A stretch of 35,235 nt of DNA from Pseudonocardia sp. (lineage in GTDB: Bacteria; Actinomycetota; Actinomycetes; Mycobacteriales; Pseudonocardiaceae): NCBI GenBank assembly GCA_030451825.1, contig JAKDNL010000011.1:1-35235 (forward strand), in the 5' to 3' direction. Below, one piece after another: positions 1-7,182 of this stretch; the first letter of the stretch is position 1, and each line of letters opens with the position of its first letter. A program made the position numbers and the translations under genes. The notes under the pieces are model-generated. The model was not told the DNA's origin. It saw only the letters and a list, made by a program, of their open reading frames with translations, and did not search any database.

Positions 1-1651
1 CCGGGTCGGGGGCGGGGGCCGGGGCGAAGCGCGCCTGCAGGTCCCGCTTGACGACCTTGCCCATCGCGTTGCGCGGCAGCTCGCCGATCACCTCGACCTG
101 TTCGGGGAACTTGCGCGTGGACAGGCCGCGGGCACCCAGGTGCGCGGCGAGCGAGTCCAGGGTGGGCGGGGCGCCCGGGTCGGCGGGGACGACGACGGCG
201 CAGGCGCGCTCGCCGGTGCTCTCGTCGGGTAGCCCGATCACCGCGACGTCGTCCAGCTCGGGGTGGTCGGCGAGGCACTCCTCCACCTCGCGGGCGGAGA
301 TGTTCTCCATCTTGCGGATGATGATGTCCTTGATCCGCCCGGTGACGGTCACGGTGCCGTTCGGGCTGACCCGCCCGAGGTCGCCGGTCCGGAAGTAGCC
401 GTGCTCGTCGAACGCCGCCTCGTCGAGCGAGGAGTCCACGTAGCCGAGCATCAGCTGCGGGCCGCGCACGCGCAGCTCGCCCTCCTCGCCGGGCTCCGCG
501 CGGGTCCCGTCCGCCCGCACCGCGAGGACCTCGCCGCCGGGCCCTGGCCTGCCCTCGCCGGTGGCGTGCTCGTCGTCGGTGTCCTTCGGTGTGCCCCAGG
601 TCAGGTAGGGGCATTCGGTCATCCCGTACCCGGAGACGACGCCGATCCCACCGATCTGCTCGCGCACCTGCTCGTGCAGGGCTGCTGGCCGCCCGGCGCC
701 ACCGCAGAGGGTGGCCCGGACGTGCTGGAACAGCGGCCGGTCCGGCTGCTCACGCTGGCGTGCGAGGTAGGTCTTGATGAACGGCAGGCCCGATCCGAGG
801 AGTGTGATCCGGTTCTCGGAGAGCAGGTCGACCGTGGCGGCCGGGTCGAACGCGGCGGTGGTGACCAGGCTGCCGCCGGTGCGCAACGAGGTGAGCACGT
901 GAGCGATCCCGCCGACGTGCGCGAGCGGGAGCAGCGTGGCCGTCTGGTCGCCCGCGGTGACGTCCAGGTTGGCGCAGAAGGTGTCCGACGCGGCGATCAG
1001 GCCTCGGTCGGTGTGCTTGGCGCCCTTCGGGTCCGAGGTCGTTCCGGAGGTGTAGAACAGCCAGCGCGCCTGCGCCGGACCGTCGGACTCCGGCGGCGAC
1101 GGCAGTAGCGACACCTCGCCGTCGGGTAGCGCCCCGGCGATCGGTCCGAGCGGTGTGGCGGGGTCGAGGACGTGGGTCCGCAGCCCGGGCACGGCCGCGG
1201 CCACCGCACCACCGACCGCGGCGAAGTCCGTGCCGCGGAACTCACCGGTCACGAACAGGTGGATCGCTCGGGCCTGGCCGCACACGAAGCTCAGTTCCCG
1301 CTCGCGCAGCAGCATGACCAGCGGGTTCTGCACCGCGCCGAGCCGGCACAGTGCCAGCGACAGCACGATGGTGGAGAACCGGTTCGGCAGCTGCCAGGAC
1401 ACGATGTCGCCGGGTGCGACGCCCAGGCCGGCGAGGCCCGCAGCCGCCCGCTCGACGGCCGCGTGCAGCTCCGCGAAGGTCATCCGGGTGCGGTGCTCGT
1501 CCACGCCGAACAGCGCGTCCGGGGTGGCCTCGGCGCGGCGGGCGAGCAGCTCGGCCACGGTCGCGGCAGGGAAGGGCGGCCTCCACACGGGAGGTGGGCT
1601 CTGTGGCGGGACGACCTCGACGGCTTCCGGCTCCACGGACACGTCGCTCAC
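1..1651 (-). CDS. AMP-dependent acyl-CoA ligase (C-terminus beyond window)
   Basis: ANL-superfamily ligase that would adenylate a carboxylic acid and transfer it to CoA. The track has no entry because the frame runs off the left edge without a stop; I translated it by hand. Visible motifs are the P-loop FYTSGTTSDPKGAK, an A5-type YGMTECPY, the hinge region GYFRTGDLGR, and near the edge the catalytic-lysine region LPRNAMGKVVKRD, so the enzyme is essentially complete. The start is GTG at 1651, which overlaps the stop of the upstream ligase (GTGA), so the two are translationally coupled at the end of the Rieske-dioxygenase operon. It resembles cyclohexanecarboxylate/medium-chain acid CoA ligases more than long-chain FadD, but the substrate cannot be read from sequence. 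With its neighbour it gives the operon two different acid-activating enzymes. Confidence 0.9.
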   Translation of the reverse strand, partial: MSDVSVEPEAVEVVPPQSPPPVWRPPFPAATVAELLARRAEATPDALFGVDEHRTRMTFAELHAAVERAAAGLAGLGVAPGDIVSWQLPNRFSTIVLSLALCRLGAVQNPLVMLLRERELSFVCGQARAIHLFVTGEFRGTDFAAVGGAVAAAVPGLRTHVLDPATPLGPIAGALPDGEVSLLPSPPESDGPAQARWLFYTSGTTSDPKGAKHTDRGLIAASDTFCANLDVTAGDQTATLLPLAHVGGIAHVLTSLRTGGSLVTTAAFDPAATVDLLSENRITLLGSGLPFIKTYLARQREQPDRPLFQHVRATLCGGAGRPAALHEQVREQIGGIGVVSGYGMTECPYLTWGTPKDTDDEHATGEGRPGPGGEVLAVRADGTRAEPGEEGELRVRGPQLMLGYVDSSLDEAAFDEHGYFRTGDLGRVSPNGTVTVTGRIKDIIIRKMENISAREVEECLADHPELDDVAVIGLPDESTGERACAVVVPADPGAPPTLDSLAAHLGARGLSTRKFPEQVEVIGELPRNAMGKVVKRDLQARFAPAPAPDP

Positions 1652-3192
1652 CGCCCCATCGGGGCGAGCAGCGCCGCCCGGACCTCGCGCTTGAGGATCT
1701 TGCCTGCAGGCCCCAGCGGCAGCTCGTCGCGGAATTCGAACCGGCGGGGCTGTTTGTACCCGGCGAGGTTGCCGCGGCAGTGGTCGCGCAGCGCCGCCTC
1801 CAGGCCGGGGTCCGGCGTGCCCAGGCCGACCACCACGGCCACCGGGGTCTCGCCCCACTCCGGGTCCGGCAGACCGACGACGGTCACCAGGTCGACGCCC
1901 GGGTGCGCCGCGATGACCCGCTCGATCTCGGCGGGATAGACGTTGAACCCGCCAGAGATGATCATGTCGGTTTTCCGGCCCGCGATGTAGAGGTAGCCGC
2001 GCTCGTCGAGCTTGCCGAGGTCGCCGGTCCACAGCCCGGTGCGGCGGAACGTCTCCGCGCTCGCCTCCGGCTTGTTCCAGTACCCGGCGGCGACCATGTC
2101 GGACCGGACCACGATCTCGCCGGTCTCGCCGATCGGCAGCTCCTCACCGTCGGCCCCGACGATCCGGATCTCGGGGATCGCCGTCCCCCGCCCGCACGAG
2201 GCGAGCAGGCCCTCGTCGCCCGCGACGGCGGCCCGGTGGTCGGCGGGAGTGAGGATGGTCGCCTGCCCGCCGGCTTCGGTCGACCCGTAGCGCTGCTGCA
2301 GGTCGCAGCCCAGCCGCTCCATGGCCTCCCGGGCCAGCCCGGGCGGGACGGGTGCGGAGCCGTAGCTGATCCGGCGCAGGCTGGAGACGTCCCGGCCGGG
2401 GTCGGCCTCGAGCACCTTCAACGTGCGCATGAGCATGGTCGGGATGAACGTGGTCATGGTGACCCGGCTGCGCTCGATCTCGTCGATCACGTGCTCGGGA
2501 TCGAAGCGCGGGTGCAGCACGAGGGTCTGGCCCAGGAACATCCCGGACACGGTGCGCACCATGCCGCCCGCGGTGAAGCACGGTGTGGTGCCCAGCGTGA
2601 CGTCGGTGTGCACGGCCTCCGTCGCCAGCGAGGTGTCCAGCGCCTGCGCGACCATGCCGCGGTGCAGCTGGACAACGCCCTTGGGGTGGCCTGTCGTGCC
2701 GCTGGTGTAGAGAAGGAACTGCACGTCGTCGTGGGTCAGCGTCTCGGGGGTCGGGTCGGCGTCGACCGACCCGGCGAGGAGACCTTCGTAGTCCTTGCCC
2801 GCCTCCTCGCCGCCGATCTGCACGACGAGCTCGAGGTTCTGCGCGAATACCTCGCCCGCCAGTGCGGTCTGGTCGGTGTGCACGATCCCCGCACGCGCAC
2901 CCGAGTCGGCGAGCTGGTGGGCGATCTCCGGGGCGGAGAGCCGGATGTTGACCGGGACCGCGACCAGTCCGGCCTTGGCGAGGCCGAACACGATCTCCGG
3001 CCACTCGGCGGTGTTGCGGGAGCAGACGGCGACCCGGTCGCCGGTGCGCAGCCCGGCAGCCAGCAGCGCCGTCCCGAGCCGATTGGCCCGCCCGTTCACG
3101 GCGGCCCAGGTCAGGGCGGTGCCACCGGAGAGTACGGCGGTCTTGGTGGGGTACCGGCGCGCGTTGCGGCGGGGGATGTCTCCGACGAGCAT
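1648..3192 (-). CDS. Acyl-CoA synthetase (FadD/IpfF-like)
   Basis: Complete 514-residue ANL acyl-CoA ligase. The P-loop is YTSGTTGHPKG, followed by YGSTEAGG, the GLWTGDLGKLDERGYLYI hinge region with GRKTDMIISGGFN, and the C-terminal lysine motif PLGPAGKILKREVR. Length and motifs are normal for the family. ATG at 3192 is preceded by a 54-base gap after the dioxygenase beta gene, the only real gap inside this operon. Its position directly after the two dioxygenase subunits, DUF35 and thiolase genes is the place of IpfF, the arylpropionate-CoA ligase of ibuprofen degraders. I therefore infer that it makes the aryl-acyl-CoA substrate of the dioxygenase. Other acids are equally possible. Confidence 0.92.
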   Translation of the reverse strand: MLVGDIPRRNARRYPTKTAVLSGGTALTWAAVNGRANRLGTALLAAGLRTGDRVAVCSRNTAEWPEIVFGLAKAGLVAVPVNIRLSAPEIAHQLADSGARAGIVHTDQTALAGEVFAQNLELVVQIGGEEAGKDYEGLLAGSVDADPTPETLTHDDVQFLLYTSGTTGHPKGVVQLHRGMVAQALDTSLATEAVHTDVTLGTTPCFTAGGMVRTVSGMFLGQTLVLHPRFDPEHVIDEIERSRVTMTTFIPTMLMRTLKVLEADPGRDVSSLRRISYGSAPVPPGLAREAMERLGCDLQQRYGSTEAGGQATILTPADHRAAVAGDEGLLASCGRGTAIPEIRIVGADGEELPIGETGEIVVRSDMVAAGYWNKPEASAETFRRTGLWTGDLGKLDERGYLYIAGRKTDMIISGGFNVYPAEIERVIAAHPGVDLVTVVGLPDPEWGETPVAVVVGLGTPDPGLEAALRDHCRGNLAGYKQPRRFEFRDELPLGPAGKILKREVRAALLAPMGR

Positions 3193-3246
3193 GCGTCCTC
3201 GCGAGGTTGCAGGGCCGGCCGGCGGGCCGTCCGGGAGTGGGAGGGG

Positions 3247-3765
3247 TCAGATCAGGAACGCGAGCGTGGGCACGGGCCCGCCCGCGTTGACCAGGTGAAC
3301 GGTCTTGGCGGCGAGCGCGAGGCCTCCGTCGGGGCGGCGGCGCACGGTGTGGATTACCCGGCCGGCCCAGGTCGTGAGCCCGTGCCGGTACTCGAAGAGG
3401 ACGAAGTTCGCGGCCACGGTCACCGTGTCGCCCCGGTCGTCTCCGCCACGGTCGAGTACCTCGACGTTGGTCAGTAGCCGGCGCATCACCGACGGCGGCG
3501 TCTGCGAGTGCCGCGCACCCGAGTTGAGCTGCGCGACCCGGCTGCGGATCCGCTTGCGGTTGTCGTAGACGTAGGACAGGTTCACCCGTGGGTCGTGGTC
3601 CGGACCCATCGGGACCCAGTACACGCCGTCGTCGTCCCAGAGGGACTCCCACTCGGAGTACCGGGCCTCGTCGGCGAGGCGGGCCTCCCGGTGCAGGAAG
3701 GCCAGCACGTCGGGCTCGAGTGCGGGGTCCACCGGGGTCCCGGTGCCGAAGGCGGGCTCGCTCAC
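3247..3765 (-). CDS. Ring-hydroxylating dioxygenase beta subunit
   Basis: A 172-residue protein of the SnoaL-like cone-fold family that forms the non-catalytic subunit of alpha3beta3 Rieske dioxygenases. It shows the family pattern of an N-terminal helix (FLHREARLADEARYSEWESL), DDGVYWVPM, and a basic YVYDNRKRIRSRVAQL stretch followed by S-Q-TPPSVMRRLLTNVEV. The track shows it fused in a 710-residue open frame, but the real start is GTG at 3765, which overlaps the alpha-subunit stop (GTGA). It is the usual partner of the preceding alpha gene and probably stabilises the hexamer. It corresponds to IpfB in the ibuprofen-type arrangement. The function call is secure; the substrate is not. Confidence 0.93.
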   Translation of the reverse strand: MSEPAFGTGTPVDPALEPDVLAFLHREARLADEARYSEWESLWDDDGVYWVPMGPDHDPRVNLSYVYDNRKRIRSRVAQLNSGARHSQTPPSVMRRLLTNVEVLDRGGDDRGDTVTVAANFVLFEYRHGLTTWAGRVIHTVRRRPDGGLALAAKTVHLVNAGGPVPTLAFLI

Positions 3766-5090
3766 GACTGCTCTCCATCCTGCGGCGCGCGGGTGTTGAA
3801 GCGGCCACCGAGGACCTCGGCCCAGTGCGCCCACCAGCCCCGCTGTGGGGTCTCCGCGCTCTTGTCGTGGTTGACCAGGCCCGTCTCGTCCGCCTCGTCC
3901 GTGTCCCGGCCGCGGGCCAGCACGATCCAGTCCGGCTTCCGGGCCGCCAGGCCGAGCTGGTTGCGGGCGCCGATCTCGCCGTCGTCGGCGATCAGGAAGC
4001 CGGCCGGGCCCATGGCGCCCTCGGTGCGGCGCAGCATCCGGCCGTTGAGCTCGTCCTGGTCCGGGATGAGGGCCGGGGTGGTGTACGCGACGGTCTCGCC
4101 CGGTGCGATCGGCTCGACCATCATGATGTTCATCTCGGCGAGGAACAGGTTCGGGAAGATCAGCGTGTGCGGCGGGCCGACGACGAAGGCCTGGTGCGTG
4201 TCGGCCGGGCCGTGCGCCTGCTCCATCGCGGCCACGTAGTTCGGCAGCTTCGTCCTCGGGGCCCGGCCGAACCACACGAACTCCTCGTCGAGGCGGGTGT
4301 ACTCGGCCGAATAGTCGATCTCGGAGTGGCCGTCGCCCATGTCCCGGACGCACACCTCGACCTTGCTCGGCACGTGCGAGACCTTGGCCTCGCGCACTGC
4401 CGAGTAGACCGACTCGTGGGTGAACAGCGCGTGGTAGCCGTCGACGTTGTTCTCCATCACCATCTTCCAGTTGCTCCGGTGCTGGTGTTTCATCCAGCCG
4501 GCGCGCAGGTCGAGGCGGCCGTCCGGGGACAGCGCGAGGAGACGGTCGATGGCGGTGGTCGCGCGGCCGAGGTGCTCGGCGAGGGTGATTCCCTCGACGG
4601 CGAGGGAGGCGAAGACGAAGCCGCGGTAGGCCCCGGTCCGGGCGGCGGGAGAGAGCCCGAGCTCGCTGCGCCGGGCCAGGAACTCCTTGTCGTAGCCGGT
4701 GCGCATGGGCACGCCGACCAGCGACCCGTCGTTGTTGAAGGTCCAGCCGTGGTAGGGGCAGCGGAAGGTGGTGCTGTTGCCGGACTCGGCGTTGCAGAGC
4801 CGGTTGCCGCGGTGGGCGCACCGGTTCATCAGGACGCGGACCTCGCCGTCCTTGCCGCGGGCGAGGATCACCGGCTGGCCGCCGATCCGGCGGGTCACGT
4901 AGTCGCCGGGTTCCGGGACCTCGCTCTCGTGTCCCACGAAGACCCAGCCGCGGCGGAAGACGTGCTCCATCTCCAGTTCGAAGACCTCGGGGTCGGTGTA
5001 GACCGAGCCGTGCACGTGGTCGTGCCGGACGAGGTCGTCCACGTCCGTGCGGGCCGGCGCCGCCTGCGGTCGGGTGTCGAGTTCGGTCAT
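3762..5090 (-). CDS. Rieske non-heme iron ring-hydroxylating dioxygenase alpha subunit
   Basis: Catalytic subunit, 442 residues. The Rieske [2Fe-2S] ligands are visible as CAH (C91, H93) and CPYH (C111, H114) with 17 residues between. The mononuclear iron site is NVDGYHALFTH, with bridging D217 and ligands H220 and H225. The start is ATG at 5090, overlapping the DUF35 stop (ATGA); the longer 554-residue track frame only reads back through the upstream gene. The family cis-dihydroxylates aromatic rings using electrons from a ferredoxin and reductase, neither of which is encoded here. Being sandwiched between DUF35/thiolase and CoA-ligase genes is the IpfA arrangement, which suggests it attacks an aryl-acyl-CoA thioester at the ring carbon bearing the side chain. 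That substrate assignment is inference. Confidence 0.94.
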   Translation of the reverse strand: MTELDTRPQAAPARTDVDDLVRHDHVHGSVYTDPEVFELEMEHVFRRGWVFVGHESEVPEPGDYVTRRIGGQPVILARGKDGEVRVLMNRCAHRGNRLCNAESGNSTTFRCPYHGWTFNNDGSLVGVPMRTGYDKEFLARRSELGLSPAARTGAYRGFVFASLAVEGITLAEHLGRATTAIDRLLALSPDGRLDLRAGWMKHQHRSNWKMVMENNVDGYHALFTHESVYSAVREAKVSHVPSKVEVCVRDMGDGHSEIDYSAEYTRLDEEFVWFGRAPRTKLPNYVAAMEQAHGPADTHQAFVVGPPHTLIFPNLFLAEMNIMMVEPIAPGETVAYTTPALIPDQDELNGRMLRRTEGAMGPAGFLIADDGEIGARNQLGLAARKPDWIVLARGRDTDEADETGLVNHDKSAETPQRGWWAHWAEVLGGRFNTRAPQDGEQS

Positions 5091-5551
5091 GACGCTTCCT
5101 CCGGGTACGGGTCGTGCGCTGCGGGTGCGGTGGTGAAACCGGGCACGGCGACCTCGCCGAGCCGGCGGAAGCCGATGGCGACGGGATCGCCGATGGCGGG
5201 GGGTGCTGTGCCCGGGAAGACGGGGGCCAGCACGAGCCGGTGCCCGCCCGCCAGCTCGATGTCGGCCACCGGGTAGGGCTCCTCGGCCAGGACGAGCCCG
5301 GGTTCGCGCCGGTGCACGACCGTGACCGAGTGGACAGTCCCGGCCGGCTCGACCGCCCGCCAGATGACCTCGGCGCCACCGCAGCCGTCGCACACGCGCT
5401 GCTCGAGCTCCAGCGCGAGCCCGCACGCGGCGCAGTGCGGCAGGTGCAGCTCGCCCGCGGCGGCGCCGGTGTAGAGCGGCGCGAGTGAGTCGGCGGGATC
5501 GGGGGCGAGCCCGGGCGCGAGCAGCCAGTCGGTGAGCTGGGTGGTGGTCAT
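5087..5551 (-). CDS. DUF35 OB-fold protein with zinc ribbon (IpfE-like)
   Basis: A 154-residue protein of the DUF35 family. A four-cysteine rubredoxin-like zinc ribbon (C40xxC43 and C54xxC57, in HCAACG and VCDGCGG) is followed by an OB-fold (about 60-140). DUF35 proteins bind the acyl-CoA and form obligate complexes with thiolase-fold enzymes; in steroid side-chain catabolism the Ltp2-DUF35 complex is a retro-aldolase. Here it overlaps the thiolase-like gene by ATGA at its start (5551) and the dioxygenase alpha gene by ATGA at its stop, so a 1:1 complex with the 382-residue thiolase-like protein is very likely. It corresponds to IpfE of ibuprofen degraders. It has no catalytic residues of its own. 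Confidence 0.88.
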   Translation of the reverse strand: MTTTQLTDWLLAPGLAPDPADSLAPLYTGAAAGELHLPHCAACGLALELEQRVCDGCGGAEVIWRAVEPAGTVHSVTVVHRREPGLVLAEEPYPVADIELAGGHRLVLAPVFPGTAPPAIGDPVAIGFRRLGEVAVPGFTTAPAAHDPYPEEAS

Positions 5552-6696
5552 GCAGCCTCCAGGACCAGGCAGGCGTGGTGGTCCGAGCGGCCGCCGAGCC
5601 CGCCGACGAGTGCGGTTCCGGCCCCGGGTACCTGGCGCTCGGCTCCGGCGCCGCGCAGCTGCACCACGGCCTCGTGCAGCGGTGTCATGCCCTGCAGGTA
5701 GAAGCCGGAGAGCTGGCCGCCGCCGGTGTTCGTGGGAAGCTCGCCGCCCGGGCCGAGCTGCCCGGCCCTGGCGAGCTCGCCCGCCTGGCCGGGCAGGCAG
5801 AGGGCGTACTCCTCCAATAGCGCCAGGGTGACGACGGTGAACGGGTCGTAGAGCTCGATCAGGTCCAGGTCACCGCGGGTCATCCCGGCGTGCCCGAGCG
5901 CCGAGTCGACGGCGGGACGACCGCCGCCGAACCAGGACTCCGCCCCGGTGCGCCTGCGCCGCGCGGGATGCGCGCGGCCGGTGCCCCGCACGGCAACCCG
6001 TGCGCCCTCCCCGACGCCGGGATCGGCGGTGAGCACCACGGCGACGGCGCCGTTGACCGGTCGCGCGCAGTCCAGGCGGCGCAGCGGCTCGGCTACCATC
6101 GGACTGGCGTGGTAGCCGTCGGCGTCGAGCGGGGTGCGCTGCACGGCCGCGGGGTTGCCGAGCGCCCAGGCCCGCGCGGCGAGCGCGACGGCGCACAGGT
6201 CCTCGGCCGCGCCGCCGTGGACGTGCAGCCAGCGGGCCGCGAGCAGGGCGTAGGTGGGGACCGAGCCGAGCAGGCCGGAGGCCCGCTCGAGCCCGCGCAC
6301 ACCGGAGTTGCCGCCGCTGTGCGCGTACGTGGAGCCGGCACTGCCGCGGGCGCGGACCGGGGCGTCGGCGAAGACGCACACCACGGTCCGGACGACCCCC
6401 TCGCGCAGGGCCAGGGCAGCGCGTTCGACCATCGCGATGGTGGTGGCGCCCTTGATCTCGATGTGCTCCAGCAGCCGCAGGTCGCCGAACCCGGCCTGGG
6501 CGGCGAGCTGCACGCCGACGCGGTCCGGCCGCACGCCCTGGCTGGAGCCGACGAGCAGGCCGTCGACCTCGGAGCGGGCCAGCCCGCAGTCGGCCAGCGC
6601 CGCACCCACGGCCTCGGCGGCGAGCGCCGCGGCCTCACCTCCCGGTGAGGTGGACATCACGGTCGCGCCGAGGCCCACGATCGCGGGGGCGTTCAC
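5548..6696 (-). CDS. Thiolase-like/SCP-x protein, probable retro-aldolase (IpfD-like)
   Basis: A 382-residue thiolase-fold protein of the lipid-transfer/SCP-x group. At the position of the thiolase nucleophilic cysteine it reads EIKGATTIAM, with no Cys, so classical Claisen chemistry is unlikely. It keeps an ELYDPFT segment where Ltp2-type aldolases carry a functional tyrosine, and a C-terminal NTGGGQLSG loop. With the adjacent DUF35 protein it fits the retro-aldolase class that splits a beta-hydroxy acyl-CoA, as Ltp2 does in steroid catabolism and as proposed for IpfD/IpfE, releasing a short acyl-CoA and a catechol. The start is GTG at 6696, overlapping the upstream stop; the track's longer ATG start at 6762 would read deeply into the upstream gene. 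The substrate is inferred from context. Confidence 0.85.
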   Translation of the reverse strand: MNAPAIVGLGATVMSTSPGGEAAALAAEAVGAALADCGLARSEVDGLLVGSSQGVRPDRVGVQLAAQAGFGDLRLLEHIEIKGATTIAMVERAALALREGVVRTVVCVFADAPVRARGSAGSTYAHSGGNSGVRGLERASGLLGSVPTYALLAARWLHVHGGAAEDLCAVALAARAWALGNPAAVQRTPLDADGYHASPMVAEPLRRLDCARPVNGAVAVVLTADPGVGEGARVAVRGTGRAHPARRRRTGAESWFGGGRPAVDSALGHAGMTRGDLDLIELYDPFTVVTLALLEEYALCLPGQAGELARAGQLGPGGELPTNTGGGQLSGFYLQGMTPLHEAVVQLRGAGAERQVPGAGTALVGGLGGRSDHHACLVLEAA

Positions 6697-6989
6697 GCCC
6701 GCTCGTCTCGGTAGTGCCCGACGCGCAGCCAGTTCACCCGGTCCTCGGCGCTGGCCAGGCACAGGCTCGCCAGTTCGAGCGGGGACAGCAGGATCTCCGC
6801 GCCGCTCTCCAGGTCCTCGACCAGCAGTCGCGGACCGTTGCCGCGCTCGTCGAGTGCGACCCGAACGGTCGCGAACTCGTTGCCGAGCTCGGCGAGCTCG
6901 CGGCGGCCCTCCTCGCTGTGGGTGGGCCCGGGCGCGCCGACACCGACGACATGCCCCGGCCGGGCGGTGCCGTTCATCGGGGCGCTCAT
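6693..6989 (-). CDS. Small conserved-looking protein of unknown function
   Basis: A 98-residue protein if the ATG at 6989 is used, or 109 residues from GTG at 7022 as in the track. The core pattern is NEFATVRV, then GPRLLVEDLESG, then ILLSPLELASL. I recognise this from short actinobacterial proteins that databases sometimes label 'dihydrodiol dehydrogenase', a name a protein of this size cannot justify. There are no cysteines, membrane segments or nucleotide-binding motifs. It is the first recognisable gene of the dioxygenase operon, and its stop overlaps the thiolase-like start (GTGA), so it is co-expressed. A chaperone or accessory role to the dioxygenase or thiolase complex is possible but unproven. 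Confidence 0.7.
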   Translation of the reverse strand: MSAPMNGTARPGHVVGVGAPGPTHSEEGRRELAELGNEFATVRVALDERGNGPRLLVEDLESGAEILLSPLELASLCLASAEDRVNWLRVGHYRDERA

Positions 6990-7027
6990 CGGGCGAGACA
7001 CGCTTCTGTCGACGGTGACCACGTCAT
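6986..7027 (-). CDS. Possible 13-codon leader ORF, leaderless
   Basis: ATG at 7027 opens a 13-codon frame (MTWSPSTEACLAR) whose TGA overlaps the ATG of the 98-residue gene (ATGA). A TAnnnT box (TACGAT on the minus strand, 7039-7034) ends six bases before this ATG, the spacing expected of a leaderless actinobacterial transcript. If real, it would explain how a gene without a clear Shine-Dalgarno is initiated, by translational coupling. The evidence is only spacing and overlap; it may be chance. Confidence 0.3.
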   Translation of the reverse strand: MTWSPSTEACLAR

Positions 7028-7033
7028 GGTTCT

Positions 7034-7056
7034 ATCGTACACTTAGTGTCAGAAAC
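7034..7056. promoter_or_regulatory. Divergent promoter with operator-like site A
   Basis: The minus strand reads TTCTGACA-CTAA-GTGT, and the plus strand contains the perfect inverted repeat ACACT-T-AGTGT followed by CAGAAA. Two face-to-face -10-like boxes (TACACT for the plus operon at 7038-7043, TACGAT for the minus operon) overlap the site. The half-site GTGTCAGAA recurs at other promoters in this window. A repressor bound here would silence both operons together. Confidence 0.55.
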
Positions 7057-7080
7057 AATGTCCATACCGAAGGGCAGCCG

Positions 7081-7182
7081 ATGAGTATCTCGCCTCTCGC
7101 CCAGCTCAGCGACAGTACGAGCAGCGCGGGCTTTGTGAACACAGTGAGCACTGAAGTCCAGATCGAGGGAGGCGCGGCATGA
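7081..7182 (+). CDS. Possible 33-residue leader peptide
   Basis: ATG at 7081 opens a 33-codon frame that ends MSISPLAQ...VQIEGGAA and stops at 7182, overlapping the ATG of the hydrolase by ATGA. The overlap matches every other junction of this operon, which favours real translation and coupling. The upstream GAAGGGC is only a modest ribosome binding site. The peptide is polar, Ser/Thr-rich and has no Cys or membrane segment. I recognise no family. A regulatory leader or simply a coupling ORF are the options. Confidence 0.45.
   Translation: MSISPLAQLSDSTSSAGFVNTVSTEVQIEGGAA

Noticed and set aside
1351-3477. 708-residue plus ORF and similar long plus frames over 1-6.7 kb
   Set aside because: They run opposite to clearly recognisable ligase, dioxygenase and thiolase-like genes and translate to Arg/Gly/Val-rich sequence with no family motif; typical high-GC shadows.
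5548-6696. Plain acetyl-CoA acetyltransferase
   Set aside because: No cysteine at the nucleophile position and a fused DUF35 context; annotated as thiolase-like instead.
7038-7054. KstR-type steroid operator
   Set aside because: The site is ACACT-T-AGTGT with CAGAA flank and does not fit TnnAACnnGTTnnA.
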